Below are positions 41,201 through 53,022 of a stretch of DNA of 64,000 bases, piece after piece. The stretch's first letter is position 1. The number at the start of each line of letters is the position of its first letter. The notes beneath the pieces were generated by a model. That model was not told where the DNA came from and made no database searches. It worked only from the letters and a program-made list of their open reading frames with translations. The stretch comes from Botrytis cinerea B05.10 (taxonomy: Eukaryota > Ascomycota > Leotiomycetes > Helotiales > Sclerotiniaceae), in contig NC_037311.1 in assembly GCF_000143535.2 (NCBI RefSeq), positions 2,356,001 to 2,420,000 of the forward strand. Direction: 5' to 3'. Made by a program: the position numbers and the translations under genes.

Positions 41201-44200
41201 ATGGTTAAAAGAAACAAAAATATAACTTGATAAAGCATAATACAAGAAGTGTTAATCATTCAAATAATATAATAAAATAGACCTTGATGGCGGTGGATAC
41301 AAAATATTATGTTATACCTACCTAGCTCTGTTTATTGTAAAAGATAACAAAACAAAGAAACAATAGATTTCTAAGTCGAAAGTTTCAAACTATTAGAACT
41401 ACATTATACGTACTTTTAATTTTAATTTTAGAAATAGATAGTACATTCAATTATAATTTAATGAGTAATTCATTATTCTTCATTTTGAAGAATAACAATT
41501 TGCGTTTATTTGTTATGCGATTTTCATCTTGTTAAACAGCGTTGTATACAGAATAACAAAAATCGTGTAGAATACCTAGGTAGAGATATATAGAACATGC
41601 ATATTATAAGAATTAAGAGTTAATAAAAATGATTTTTAAATTAGTGGATATTGATTTTCATACCTCTGGTCTGATCTTTATTGAATTTATAAAAAACTTG
41701 AACATTTGAAAGCCCTTTTATGTAGGTAGTTAATATTATCGATAACTTTAAATTCTGATAATAATATATCAAAGCATTTTTAATGGATTTTTAATATCTA
41801 GGTATCAAAATATTAAACGAACTCTTAATATTGATACTTATCAATCTTTACATTTACTAAAATTAAAGAGATTTGAGTTGTCAATAAACATATTAATCTT
41901 ATGTATTACTAGTTTATTAAAAATCTTTTACTAACTATTTATCGCTTCATCAATAACGATTATAATAATTCATTTTGCTCAAAACATAGAATAAATGGAG
42001 TTTTGTAAACATCATTTGATTTCATTTAAAATTGAATTTATTGAAGACCCATTATACTATGTCTTATTCTCCACTTACTATATAAAGATTCAATACAATA
42101 TTATTGACAGTATATATACGCAAACCCTTATTTGAAATACTTTTATAATTATTCAATATTACAACAACACTCATCAATTTAATTGTGTAAAGAATCCAAG
42201 TGATTATTCTATTTTCCATTATTACTAAGAATAAGAAACGTCATCTATTTTCCATTCCCCATTTTAATATGATAATTATTGGTATTAATTGAATACATTA
42301 AAATTATTTGCTTTTATATAAATATTAAAAACAAACTTTTCTTTTCCCTCTTTTTTCAAATCATATATATATATATATATATATTTTTTCTTATATCTAG
42401 ACATCAATTAATTAAAAGCATAATCAGAATCTGTTTTATAGATGTATATTTGATTTATCTATAACATGGTTTGACATCTAGCAAACTACCTAGATATATC
42501 ATCGAATGAACCATCCCTCTTTGTACGCAAAAGTCTTTTATGCATAATCATATACTTTACATATTCCTAAACACAATTTAATCATTATAAGAATATAATT
42601 ATTTATAAGAAGTAGTATTAACACAGTTTTTTATGACAGAACTGGTAAGGACTTTGATTTTCTTGTTCAAATAAATAATGAGAATGTATGTATAAAGAGT
42701 AGATTTTCAGGGATTGTCGCATCTTCTTTCTTTTTCAAAAGCTGCTAATTTATTATTAAAATATAAATATTAGAAGAAAACTAATTTTAGTACTCTTGAA
42801 AATAGCTCGCTCGACGAAATCCACATTATATAAACTTCTTTTGTAAAATCTCTCTGTATTTGAGTGAGATGAAAGCTCAATACATTTATTTATTCGCAAG
42901 AAAATCACTAAATGTTCTTAATAACATAAGATTATTCACGTTATGGATTCGTAGAATTAAGTGGAGTTGAATTGTACTACAGTGTTATAATCAAACATCT
43001 CTTTAACCAGGCTAATTTTGTCAAATGTATATACCTGGTACATAATTTGGTTTGACTGGTTCAATATACGATTCTAAATGTATTAATGTATGGATTAATC
43101 ATTAAGTAAGATAAGTTATAATATTATTCTGAATAATATAATAGGTTTTGTAAATAATTTTTTACTTCAACATTAGAAATTTGATTTGTGCAAATAATAT
43201 AAAAAAATACTCTGTTTTAATCACTAATATTGAATACTTGTAGATAGATTAAAGGTCTTATAATATTCAAGAATACATTCTATAATTTTAATTATTCATT
43301 TCGATCTTTATCTTCATTGAATAAGATAATAGGATATTTAAAATTAATAATTTTAGTAACAAACTCATGATATCAGTTTATATATAAATTCATATATTTG
43401 ATCAGAAAATTAAATCTTGAATTAAATCTATTACATATGTTGGAATTAATATTAGAATATTATGTCAGATTTTGAAAATATAGAACTATATTGAGCTATA
43501 GGTTTATCTGATATTGCAAAAAGCATTTTGTTATAAAAAGAAAATCTAACATTTATTCAAATAACATTTTCTCTATTAATTGATATATAACTAACTTCAA
43601 GTCAAACATTTCGAAAAGTTGAACATACTTTATATAAATCTTTAAACTTAAGTATTCCGACAACGTTGAATAATTCTTAGAATTCTGATCAATAATATTA
43701 ATAATACAAAAACATGGATATGAATAATTAATAATTATAGTATTAAACAGAAAAATAAAATTTGCAGCTTTTGATATTAACAAAAATAAAAACGATGACA
43801 CAAATCATCATTCCAATTCAATTAATTAAAAACCGTCTAATAAGTATGAAATGTTTTGAACTCTTATATCAATTCTGTGATTTATCAAATGTTAGATGAA
43901 GCTCCTATTATTACGAATTACATACTAAAACATAATATAACAAGTTTCTTAATAAATTCAGTTCCAAAGAATATTCAATTACTAATTCAGTTTCTTTTGA
44001 TAACATATTATTAATATAATGCAAATTTACTTTTGTTATAAAAATTAGGTATCTTAATTATTCAGAGAATCTTTGAAAGAACCACTTATTTTATTAACGA
44101 TAGATTTTGAAATGAATCCATTACATTTTCTAAATGGTGTATTTAAAGAATTTAGAGATTTTCATGTAAAAAATCCAAATAAATTTACGACTCATATAAA

Positions 44201-44524
44201 TGGTTTGTTAAAGAAAATTGAGCATATTCTTATAAGGAATTTCAATAACTAATATCTTTATTATTGACATAAAACTATAAATACGTAGGTAACATTCATG
44301 AAACAAAATGACTCTAGACATGTATTTCAAATTCTCTTTGCTTTTATCTTAAAAATACAAAAATAATATTGATTGACTTTGAATTTATCTGTCTATCCAT
44401 CTTTTTTGGAATATGTTACATATTTACATTCGATAGAATTTCATTTTGTTTTTGAATTATTTAAGAAACTGAAATTTTAACTAGAAAAAAGTCGAAATTT
44501 TAATTTTAATGAAATTAATAATAA

Positions 44525-44590
44525 TCGGCTTTTTCTTGATCCTTTGTAACTAAAAATAATAACAGTCTCACCAGCACTCTCCGTAGGTAA
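44525..44590. repeat. Dispersed repeat R2, RIP-mutated copy
   Basis: CGGCTTTTTCTTGATCCTTT, then CTAAAAATAATAACAGTCTC and CCAGCACTCTCC. It aligns with 49067-49122, and most differences are T or A here against C or G there. Confidence 0.7.
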
Positions 44591-47500
44591 TCATTTTTGG
44601 CACCTCTTAAAACCTATAGCTACACTCATACTAGGTACACAGCTTTGTCAAACACCTAGATTATTGAAAGATTTCAATTACTTTTTGATTTAAACCAGGA
44701 GGCGCTTTTAAATCTTTTAAAGAATTGAATCCATAAACTACCTAGGTATATATAAATCTTGAATCTGAATCTGAATGAGAATTTGAATTTTTTGTTTACT
44801 TTTCGCTTCATGTTTGATTAAGATACCATGAACAAATACTATTAAGCTTAAAAACTACTCTTTTTTTTTAATATAAAAAGCCGAATGCGACACTAAATGC
44901 CATATTTGCCTATTCGTTCTAGGCATGAATAAAGAATTCAAGGTATTATTAAGCCAAAATAAATGATTATCGAATCTACAAGCTATTTAATTCAAAAGTA
45001 TTTAGAATCTTTGATTTAAATTACTATTAAAATTAGAAAGTATTCTCTTTGTATAACTTTACATAAAGTAATAGTAGGTAGTATTGATTTATATTTGGAA
45101 AGATCTAAAAAGTATTAAGATATATTAGAGTAAGGAATTACACAAATTTATCATTTGTTGAAGGATTCAAAAATAATAAAAAAAGGAATTCTATAATGTC
45201 ATAATTCTATTATTTATTTTGAAAAGTACTTTTAGTTTTATTATACATAGTCTTATACCTGAATAACTCCTTTTTATATATAATTACAATTGTTACTTAT
45301 ATAAGTCCTTATTTTATTTACAATAAATATATATTAATTTGAATAATAGAAGGCTTTGAATAACCTGAATTTTTTTTCAATGAATCCTAATTCTTTATTT
45401 CATTATTTTTATGAATTACAAGTGCAGAAAATTCAGCAAACTATTTTTTGTATATTCAAGTGATTCCTTTTTATTTTCTTTTATTATATATTGTTCATTA
45501 TTTTCTTAACAGAATCGACTTTGTATTATATAATAATATTGAATAGATTGATAAGAAAGTAGGTAATTAGATTTTAAAAAAATAGCGATTCAAAGAAAAA
45601 GGATTAATCTCATTTATAGATTAGCAGGAATGTTGATATTATTGGTGTAATTTTAGTTTTATAGATTTTAATAAAAGAATTACAAGTTTGTAAAGGGTAT
45701 TATACATAGGTGTTGAGTTCTGTTTCATTACTTTAATACAAATATAAATCCAAAAAATCTTAAAGCTATCATTTTTATTAGAATGATTTAAGAATATTTA
45801 ATTTTAGTATTTGAATTTAAACTTAAACCTATAGTCTTTGAGACACTTAGAAATACGTTAACCATTTATTTTTGAACTCTTTCAAAAATTAAAAAACCAA
45901 CTATCAATTACAAAACCATAAAAACAATTTCATTTAAAAGCTTTTATTATAATCGATAATTACCAAGGTGAATACAACTTGATTTCAGTTTATACATCAC
46001 TTATTAATACTATATTGATTTTTCAATCTCATTTGTTTTCATAATTCTGATTTGGAGAATACAAATCAAGCATACAAACTCGTTTCTCGATCAATTAGCT
46101 TCTAATTAATAATAGTGTTTTAAATTATACAACTAGAGATAGTTTGTTATTACTGTGTTTCATATAATTCATTTTATATCAATGGCTCTATTATTATTTC
46201 CTAAAAAAAATTGAGATTGAAAATCACAAACAGTTTTTAATTATTAGAATTGAATAAATAATAAAACAAAGGATAATTCTTTCTAATGTTTTGAAACCAA
46301 AACTTAAAATAGTTAGACTTTGAAAACAAATAATGATATTTTGATTTTGTTGATTTTAAGAAATCATTAATAAATTATTAAAACTCAAAGATGATTACAA
46401 GAATACTCTATAGTCACTTAATACATTCTAACAAACCTATCTTACAAAATTATGAGAAACTCTAATAATTTTAAACATTCTTTTTGGAATAATATAAATC
46501 AAAAGTCTTTAAAACACTTAATCTATTTTTAGTATTGTAGATTGTTTTTTTTTAAAAAATTATAAGCTCCTTTTCGGCACTCTGTGATTAAAAATAATCT
46601 TAAATTTGCCAAAAAGTTTGACAATTATTTTTCACATCTTTTATCCTTTATGTTTACATTTATATTATACAACTTGAAAGTTTCAAAAATCAAAAGATTA
46701 TTATTTTGATTTGAAATGTGGAATTGTTCAAAAACCTAAATATAAAGTCCTCTCTCTTGTTATCAAGATAATCTTTTTTCTTAATGTTAGTAAAATTTTC
46801 ATAATTATGAAAAAACAACATATTATAGTCTCGATTATCGAGAAAAGAATTTCTTAATTAAATACATTCATTTTCTTTTGAGTACGTCCATTCTTATATA
46901 TTTGTTTTATTATGAGATTTCAATCAATCTATATGAAGTCTTTTAATATACACTATGATACATTCAAAATTATATATGAGAAGTACTCTAGAATTATATT
47001 ATAAAAAAACGCTATTTTTTCTGTTGAAATCGAACTTGGAATGGTTTATAAAATTGAAGAAATTTGATAGTAAACAAACCAATATAGTCAAGAACATTAT
47101 TGAAATAAGAATACTAAACATTTCTAGAGCTATTGATTTCTTAGTATACAAATTCAGTATAACCTTTATAATTCATTGAAAAGCTAGGTTTTGCATTAAT
47201 ACTATCAAATACAGATTAAGTTCCTACTCTTACAATTTCAACCTGAATAACCGTCTCCTTAAAATTTGATATACCTAGACTTATCAAGATTAGAGTTAGT
47301 TAATAATTTCTTTATTAGTTTTTAAAAGAAAATTCAAAGCTCAATAGTTATAATGTTTGTTGTTGATTCGATAATATTTAGTCGAGATTGGATAAAGTTA
47401 TTCAAATCGGAAAAACAAAAAAAAATAAGAAAGTTTTATAAGAGTACACCGGTACAAAATGTAGATGTAGATGGATTCGGATATGAATTCACATATCTGA

Positions 47501-48639
47501 ATTCAAATTCAAATACATATTCAGTTTCGAGTTTCAATTTCAACCTATTAAATGAAATAATTCCTAAGCTTAGAAATATCTACAGTGTTTTTATTTGAAT
47601 TCGAACTAAGAGATAAATAAATACAACTGAACATTATAAGTTAAGAGTATATACTTAGATTTCTATTAGGATTTTTCTTTATATAATTTTCAGTTAGACA
47701 TTTCAATATAACCTCAATGTCTTTCAGTGCACATTTGAATTTTATTAACAATGAGAACTTGAATAATTTTAACTATATTATTATAGGAATTTCAGAAAAT
47801 TAAAAGTATACATTTCAGAAATTGTTCAAAATTTTATTACTCAAAATCTATACAATTTCCTAACAATTGTATATATTAAAAGTCAATTAAGATAAATTTT
47901 TCAATAAAGTTGATAAGCCTCTATTAGAAGATGAATTTTAAGAATGTATTAGATTGAATAAAAGGTTCATATACTCTTAAAAAGAATCGATTTGGATATC
48001 TAATAAATCATAGATTTAAATCCAAATAAAGCTTTTATCAATTATGAAACTAGAAAAAATATTTTTAAAAAACACGGTTTCAAATTGTTTCAAAAAGACA
48101 TCAATTTAATATAAAAGTATTTATAAATGTTGAAAACTTCCACAAATGATTCGAAACTAATATTGTACACAATAAAAAATTAGGGCTTCAAAAATACAGT
48201 TTTTATATAAATGTTTTGGTAATAAATATCTTTAAAAAAATCGAAATTGTCACAGTTTTCGCTACAAAAATATTATTTTGATATATTAGTAGTTGGAATC
48301 AAATTCTTTTTTAATTTAAAGTAGTATAGCTTTAACAATATGACAGTAAAAGATTGTTCTTTAGATTTAATTGAAATTTAAATTTTGTTTATAATTCGAA
48401 AAGTACAATAGAAAAATGAATCAAAATTAAATGAACTTTTAAACAATAATAGTAAAAGTTCTGCTTTCGTATGTAATTAATATAAATTTTGTTTTCGTAT
48501 TTATTTCTGAATATTGCTAAAATTATAACATTATTGAATATTTGTATCATAAATTGTAAAAAGGGAAATTTTCTTCATCTATTTAAAATAAACAAATTTA
48601 TCTACATGAAAATCAAAACTTCAAGGCTTTTATAATAGC

Positions 48640-48700
48640 TTAGTACACCTCTATACTCTTCGGGATGTCTCCCCAGACGTAAACTAATATTACTACTATT
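48640..48700. other. Small GC-richer island of unknown origin
   Basis: ACACCTCTATACTCTTCGGG and ATGTCTCCCCAGACG stand out from the AT-rich surroundings. No copy recognised elsewhere in the window. Confidence 0.4.
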
Positions 48701-49066
48701 ACCTTAATATTCTTGAATAATTAAATTATGAAATAAGTTTGAACATTCACTCAGATTTTGTTATATTCTCAGGAATAATCTTTTTAGTAAATTATCATTA
48801 TAAGAAGAATCAATCTTAAGCACAATATGCTCAAGATAATAAAGATGATAGTATTAGATAAAAGTATTATCAAAAGAATTTCAATATGAATTAAAATTTT
48901 AGCTAGAAGCCGAATTAGAATTTGTATTTAAAGTTTTTGCTTCTTTTCTTATTCTCAAATCTAGATAAAAGTATTAAAAGCATTAAAAGTGTTATTGAGT
49001 TAAAAAAACAATCATGTTTTTATTAAACTCAAATCTGTGTTTAGATCTATGCAAAACGAGCTTTTT

Positions 49067-49170
49067 CTCGGTCCTTCGTGGCTAAAAATAATAACGGCCT
49101 GGCTAGCGCTCTCCATAATTGTCTTTTTAACACTACTCAGGACCTTCGCTCGTGCTGCGCAGCTTTTAGA
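49067..49170. repeat. Dispersed repeat R2, less mutated copy
   Basis: GAGCTTTTTCTCGGTCCTTC, then GGCTAAAAATAATAACGGCC and GCTAGCGCTCTCC, followed by ACCTTCGCTCGTGCTGCGCA. It is the GC-retaining counterpart of 44525-44590. A shorter related stretch lies near 46568-46600. Confidence 0.7.
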
Positions 49171-50553
49171 GTCGAAATATAAATTTTGAAGCTATTTAGA
49201 GATTGTAAGCTTTTGAAATAATAATCTATATATAGGCTTAAATAGAGTATATTTAATCCTTATCTAATCATATAAAATCTAATAAATCTAATACTACTAA
49301 TACTAATCCACTTTCTAGTCTCTTGCTAAATCTTTTTCTAATTTCTTTTCTTATTCTCTTCTGTTAAATCTAAAATTCTAAAATTCCTTATTTCTTCATT
49401 ATATTCCTAAATCTCCAAACCAATCAAAAAAATTCATTCAATTCTTCAAAAACTTCAAAACTTCAACTCAGCTTTTCAATCTAACTCTTCAATTATTTCT
49501 TCGATAAACCACTATTTATTCATACAAAAATTGTATTATTAAAAAGCCCTCAATTTATAGAATTCTATAATCTCTTTGAATTTCATTTTATAAATCCTTC
49601 ACTTTTGATTTGTTGTTTTTTTGTTCTAGCATTTTCATATTCTTGTACAAGGCACCTATACTTTTTCTTTACCAATCAGCTTCCAGTTATGAAATGTATT
49701 TTAAAATAAGAATTTTAGTATAACAAATCTTTTATTTTATTTAACTTCAATATGAATAATACTATTAAGTTTGAAATGTTTTTGAATCAATTAGAAAAAA
49801 ATTAAACTAATCATTTAGAATTAAACTATTACGAATTATCAAACTAAATACATATACAGATATCAGTTATAACGTTGTAAAAAGAATCTATTTAGAACTT
49901 TTCAATTTAAGAATTATTCAGATTTTCTTGAGTCGTAGTATTCTGTAAATTACTTATAATTATTACTTTTTTTCTTTCTTTCTTTTCGATGTTTTAGTAT
50001 TTAATATATATGATAACTATGCTTTTTTTAATCAATTAGTTTTTAGTTATAAAAAGCGTTTTGAATTATGTTAGTCAGAATGTGAGTAGATTAAAATGAT
50101 TTTTTTATTAAAAAAAAACATCTTAGAAAAGCATTAAATATAAGACATTTTATAGACCAATTTGAGAAAATAATATATCATACGGATGTATGATAAATAT
50201 AATCGGATAAAATAGAACTCTACTATCTTTATTTTTATAAATCTATTTTGGACGAGCTATATTATATAAGATGATCATATAAATGATATTATTTCAAATT
50301 CTAATAATTATTAAGTTTACAACCTATTTGTATACATTCTATAGTTTATTAGAAACACTATGTTCAAAATGTAGTAAAAGAGCTCTTTATTAAATTTGTT
50401 GGAAATCATATATATGATACTAAGTAGTATGCTAGTAACAAACGTCTTTTTCTGTTTCCAATAAAATTAGAATATTTCTATTAATTCTTAAAGAAACTAT
50501 AATTACTTTGTAAATAAGACATCTTTTAAAAGAATTCAGAAATATAATAATTA

Positions 50554-50681
50554 CCAGTCGTCAAGGACAAACAAATTTTTAGATCGTAGATATATAGAAT
50601 TTCAAAATTAATAATAATTAATGAAAGAAAAGAAATTCTACGAATTTACAACCTGAAAATTTCTTTTTTGTCGACGACTAG
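50554..50681. mobile_element. Complete family B MITE, 128 bp
   Basis: Near-palindromic element. The left arm starts CCAGTCGTCAAGGACAAAC; the right arm, reverse-complemented, starts CTAGTCGTCGACAAAAAAG. The arms match over about 50 bp to a shared TAGAATTTC, leaving a short AT-rich centre. Both sides carry TA (50552-50553 and 50682-50683), as in Tc1/mariner or pogo target duplications. Related termini sit at 19720, 20720, 33938 and 59454. Confidence 0.8.
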
Positions 50682-50698
50682 TATTATTGATATATATA

Positions 50699-51131
50699 AC
50701 GTAGTTTATTAGTGCGTATATTATATTAGTGTATGTATTACTTTCATCTCAATTTACACTTTCAATTCTATATTATTCAATAACAATTGAATCAATTGAT
50801 TGAAACTATTAAAATTCTTATAATTTACGATTTGTTACACTATTTCAATATAATACTAAATTCTATAAATTATTTCAAAATAATATTAAAAATATTTTTC
50901 TTTTAAAAAAAAAGAGTTAATGATGATACCAATTGAAATATTCAAAAATTCAATTTTTATATTTATATTTTTATTATATTGAAAAAAAAAAGTGAAATTG
51001 TTACTAATTTTATTACAAAAAATCAAATTATATCAATAAATAAAGAAAGCACATGGTTACGCACAGATAGATTTTATATATAAAATGAGTAATATGTATA
51101 CCAATATAATATACGCACTAATAAACCACGT
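50699..51131. mobile_element. Family A MITE, 433 bp
   Basis: The left end ACGTAGTTTATTAGTGCG and the right end (reverse complement ACGTGGTTTATTAGTGCG) are inverted repeats flanked by TA (50697-50698 and 51132-51133). Its left 130 bp matches the left end of the 1.7-1.8 kb transposon (CTCAATTTACACTTTCAA, then TATATTATTCAATAACAA). The interior shares GAAATTGTTACTAATTTT, ACAAAAAATCAAATTA and AAATAAAGAAAGCACATGG with 24787-25210. This looks like an internally deleted, recombined derivative. Confidence 0.85.
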
Positions 51132-51163
51132 TATACTTAACTTTTATAATACTATATAAGAGT

Positions 51164-51215
51164 CAGCCCTTAAGCACCCGCTCCTTACTATACTCGAGTT
51201 TTAACTATTATATAA
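51164..51215. repeat. Dispersed repeat R1, truncated copy 3
   Basis: GAGTCAGCCCTTAAGCACCC then TATACTCGAGTTTTAACTA matches the GC tag of R1. It lies directly between the 433 bp MITE and the DNA transposon. Confidence 0.55.
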
Positions 51216-52859
51216 AAAATATACTTAACGTAGTTTATCAGTGGATCGGCTATATCAGTGGATCGGCCACTTTTATCTCGAATTATTATTTCAAAGCTAT
51301 ATTATTCAATAATAACTAAATCAATTAATTAAAACTATTAAGAATCTAATAATTTAGAATCTATTATGTTATTTTGATAGATTCTTGTATTATAATCTAT
51401 CTTTTTATATTTATTATAATATCAATTAGAAAATACTTCCCTATTAGAATTTCTCTTTTTTTAATACTCATTATATTAAATCTAAATATCAATCTTTTAT
51501 TTAATAAATACTCCTCTTTAATATAATTGAATTTTTTTATATATCGATATTTATTTAATATTTCATTTATTATTCAAAGTATACGATTCTTTATATTTAA
51601 AAGTGTATTCTTATAAGCTAATCTTTTTATATCCTTAATTAAAATTAATATAATTTTAAATATAAATATAGAGGAGTTTAATTGATAATGAATTATTTGA
51701 GATTTAATTAATATTGATTGAGAAAAAGCTTTTATTGAATTGCAAGGAGTTTAAGAGATTTATTGATTTAGATTAAAAAAGGGGAAAATAAATATATAAA
51801 TTTAAATATTTAATTTCGAAAATATAATTTCAAAATTAAATAGGATTAAATTTGTTTTTTGGAATTCTGATTTCATATTCTAAAAAATAATTGATTTCTT
51901 ATATATAATTTTAAAAACTATAAAGAATTCAATTTTCGAAATATAATTAATATATATCTTAATAAATCTATTAACTTGATTATTATATAAATATTTTAGA
52001 TTATTAAAATAGTCAATATTAAATAATTAAGTTAAATAATTTGAATATAATGGTAAATATAAATATATAATATCATTTTCTTTATAATATATTTGAAAAA
52101 CTATTAATTTATAATTTTCATACTCATTTAGTATTAATATTCGATATTTAACCTTTTTTTGATTCTTAATATACTTATTGAAATATTTCAATTATTTTAA
52201 ATTCGTTTTATTATTTATGCATCTATTAAATATAGATTTAATAATCCATTTTATAGGAAAATCGATTTCAATATATCAATTGAAAAGATAAACCTATCCC
52301 TAAACTATTAAAAATAAAGGAATAGTTTTACCCTCTTTATTCTTATATATTATTACTATAATCTATTCTTGATTATCTAATTATATAAATTTACTTCTAT
52401 TATATCTCTCAATATTAATAACAATTATTACTATATATATAATTTCTATTATAAAATCTATTTTATCAAAATTATAGAAATCTTTATTTAAAATATTATA
52501 TTTCACTTATATATTCACAATTAATCGAAATTATTTTTCAATAAATTTAGAATCTTTATAAAAAGTTTTCTGAAAATTATAAATATAATTAAAATATATT
52601 TTTAATTTGATTCAATACTTTACAAATCGATATATCTAAAACTTCCCAATACATTTTACACCTTTCAATTCAAAAATATAATTCACTATATCTTTTACAT
52701 TTTTGAATTTAAATAGAAAACCTCTCAAATCTATATCAAGAATATATTAAATAAATACTTCCTTTTTTAATTCAATCAAATTATAACTTTTTAATCCATT
52801 CTTAATTATATTAGGTTTATTTCGAATTCTATCATCCAATATAGTTCAATATATATAAT

Positions 52860-53022
52860 TGTTGGTATCACTATGGGAATAATGAAATCAATATAATACT
52901 ATAATTCACATTGTTATAATATTACTTAGGATTCTAAAAACTAAAATTACAAAATATATTATTATAATATTGAAAAATGCTAATACAAATGCTAATACAA
53001 TCATATGATTTCTATCCCAATA
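52860..53022. repeat. Left LTR, fully RIP-mutated
   Basis: 163 bp. Starts TGTTGGTATCACTATGGG and ends TATCCCAATA. Over its last 83 bp it differs from the right LTR at 31 positions; every one is a transition with the A or T state here. Confidence 0.9.

Larger units (their letters stand above)
28256..44748. repeat. Cluster of at least 14 TACCTAGGTA palindromes
   Basis: Exact 10-bp palindromes start at 28256, 29085, 29502, 33175, 33383, 34347, 35316, 36271, 36322, 37209, 38367, 38759, 41573 and 44739. One-base variants occur, for example at 38966 (ending GGTG), 41795 (TATCTAGGTA) and 42487 (TACCTAGATA). The copies are dispersed with different flanks. I saw no exact copy in 19.3-28.2 kb or 45-60.7 kb. 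Confidence 0.85.

Noticed and set aside
47353..47598. 81-aa open frame in the AT-rich block
   Set aside because: Low-complexity composition, no domain, and frames of this length are expected by chance here.
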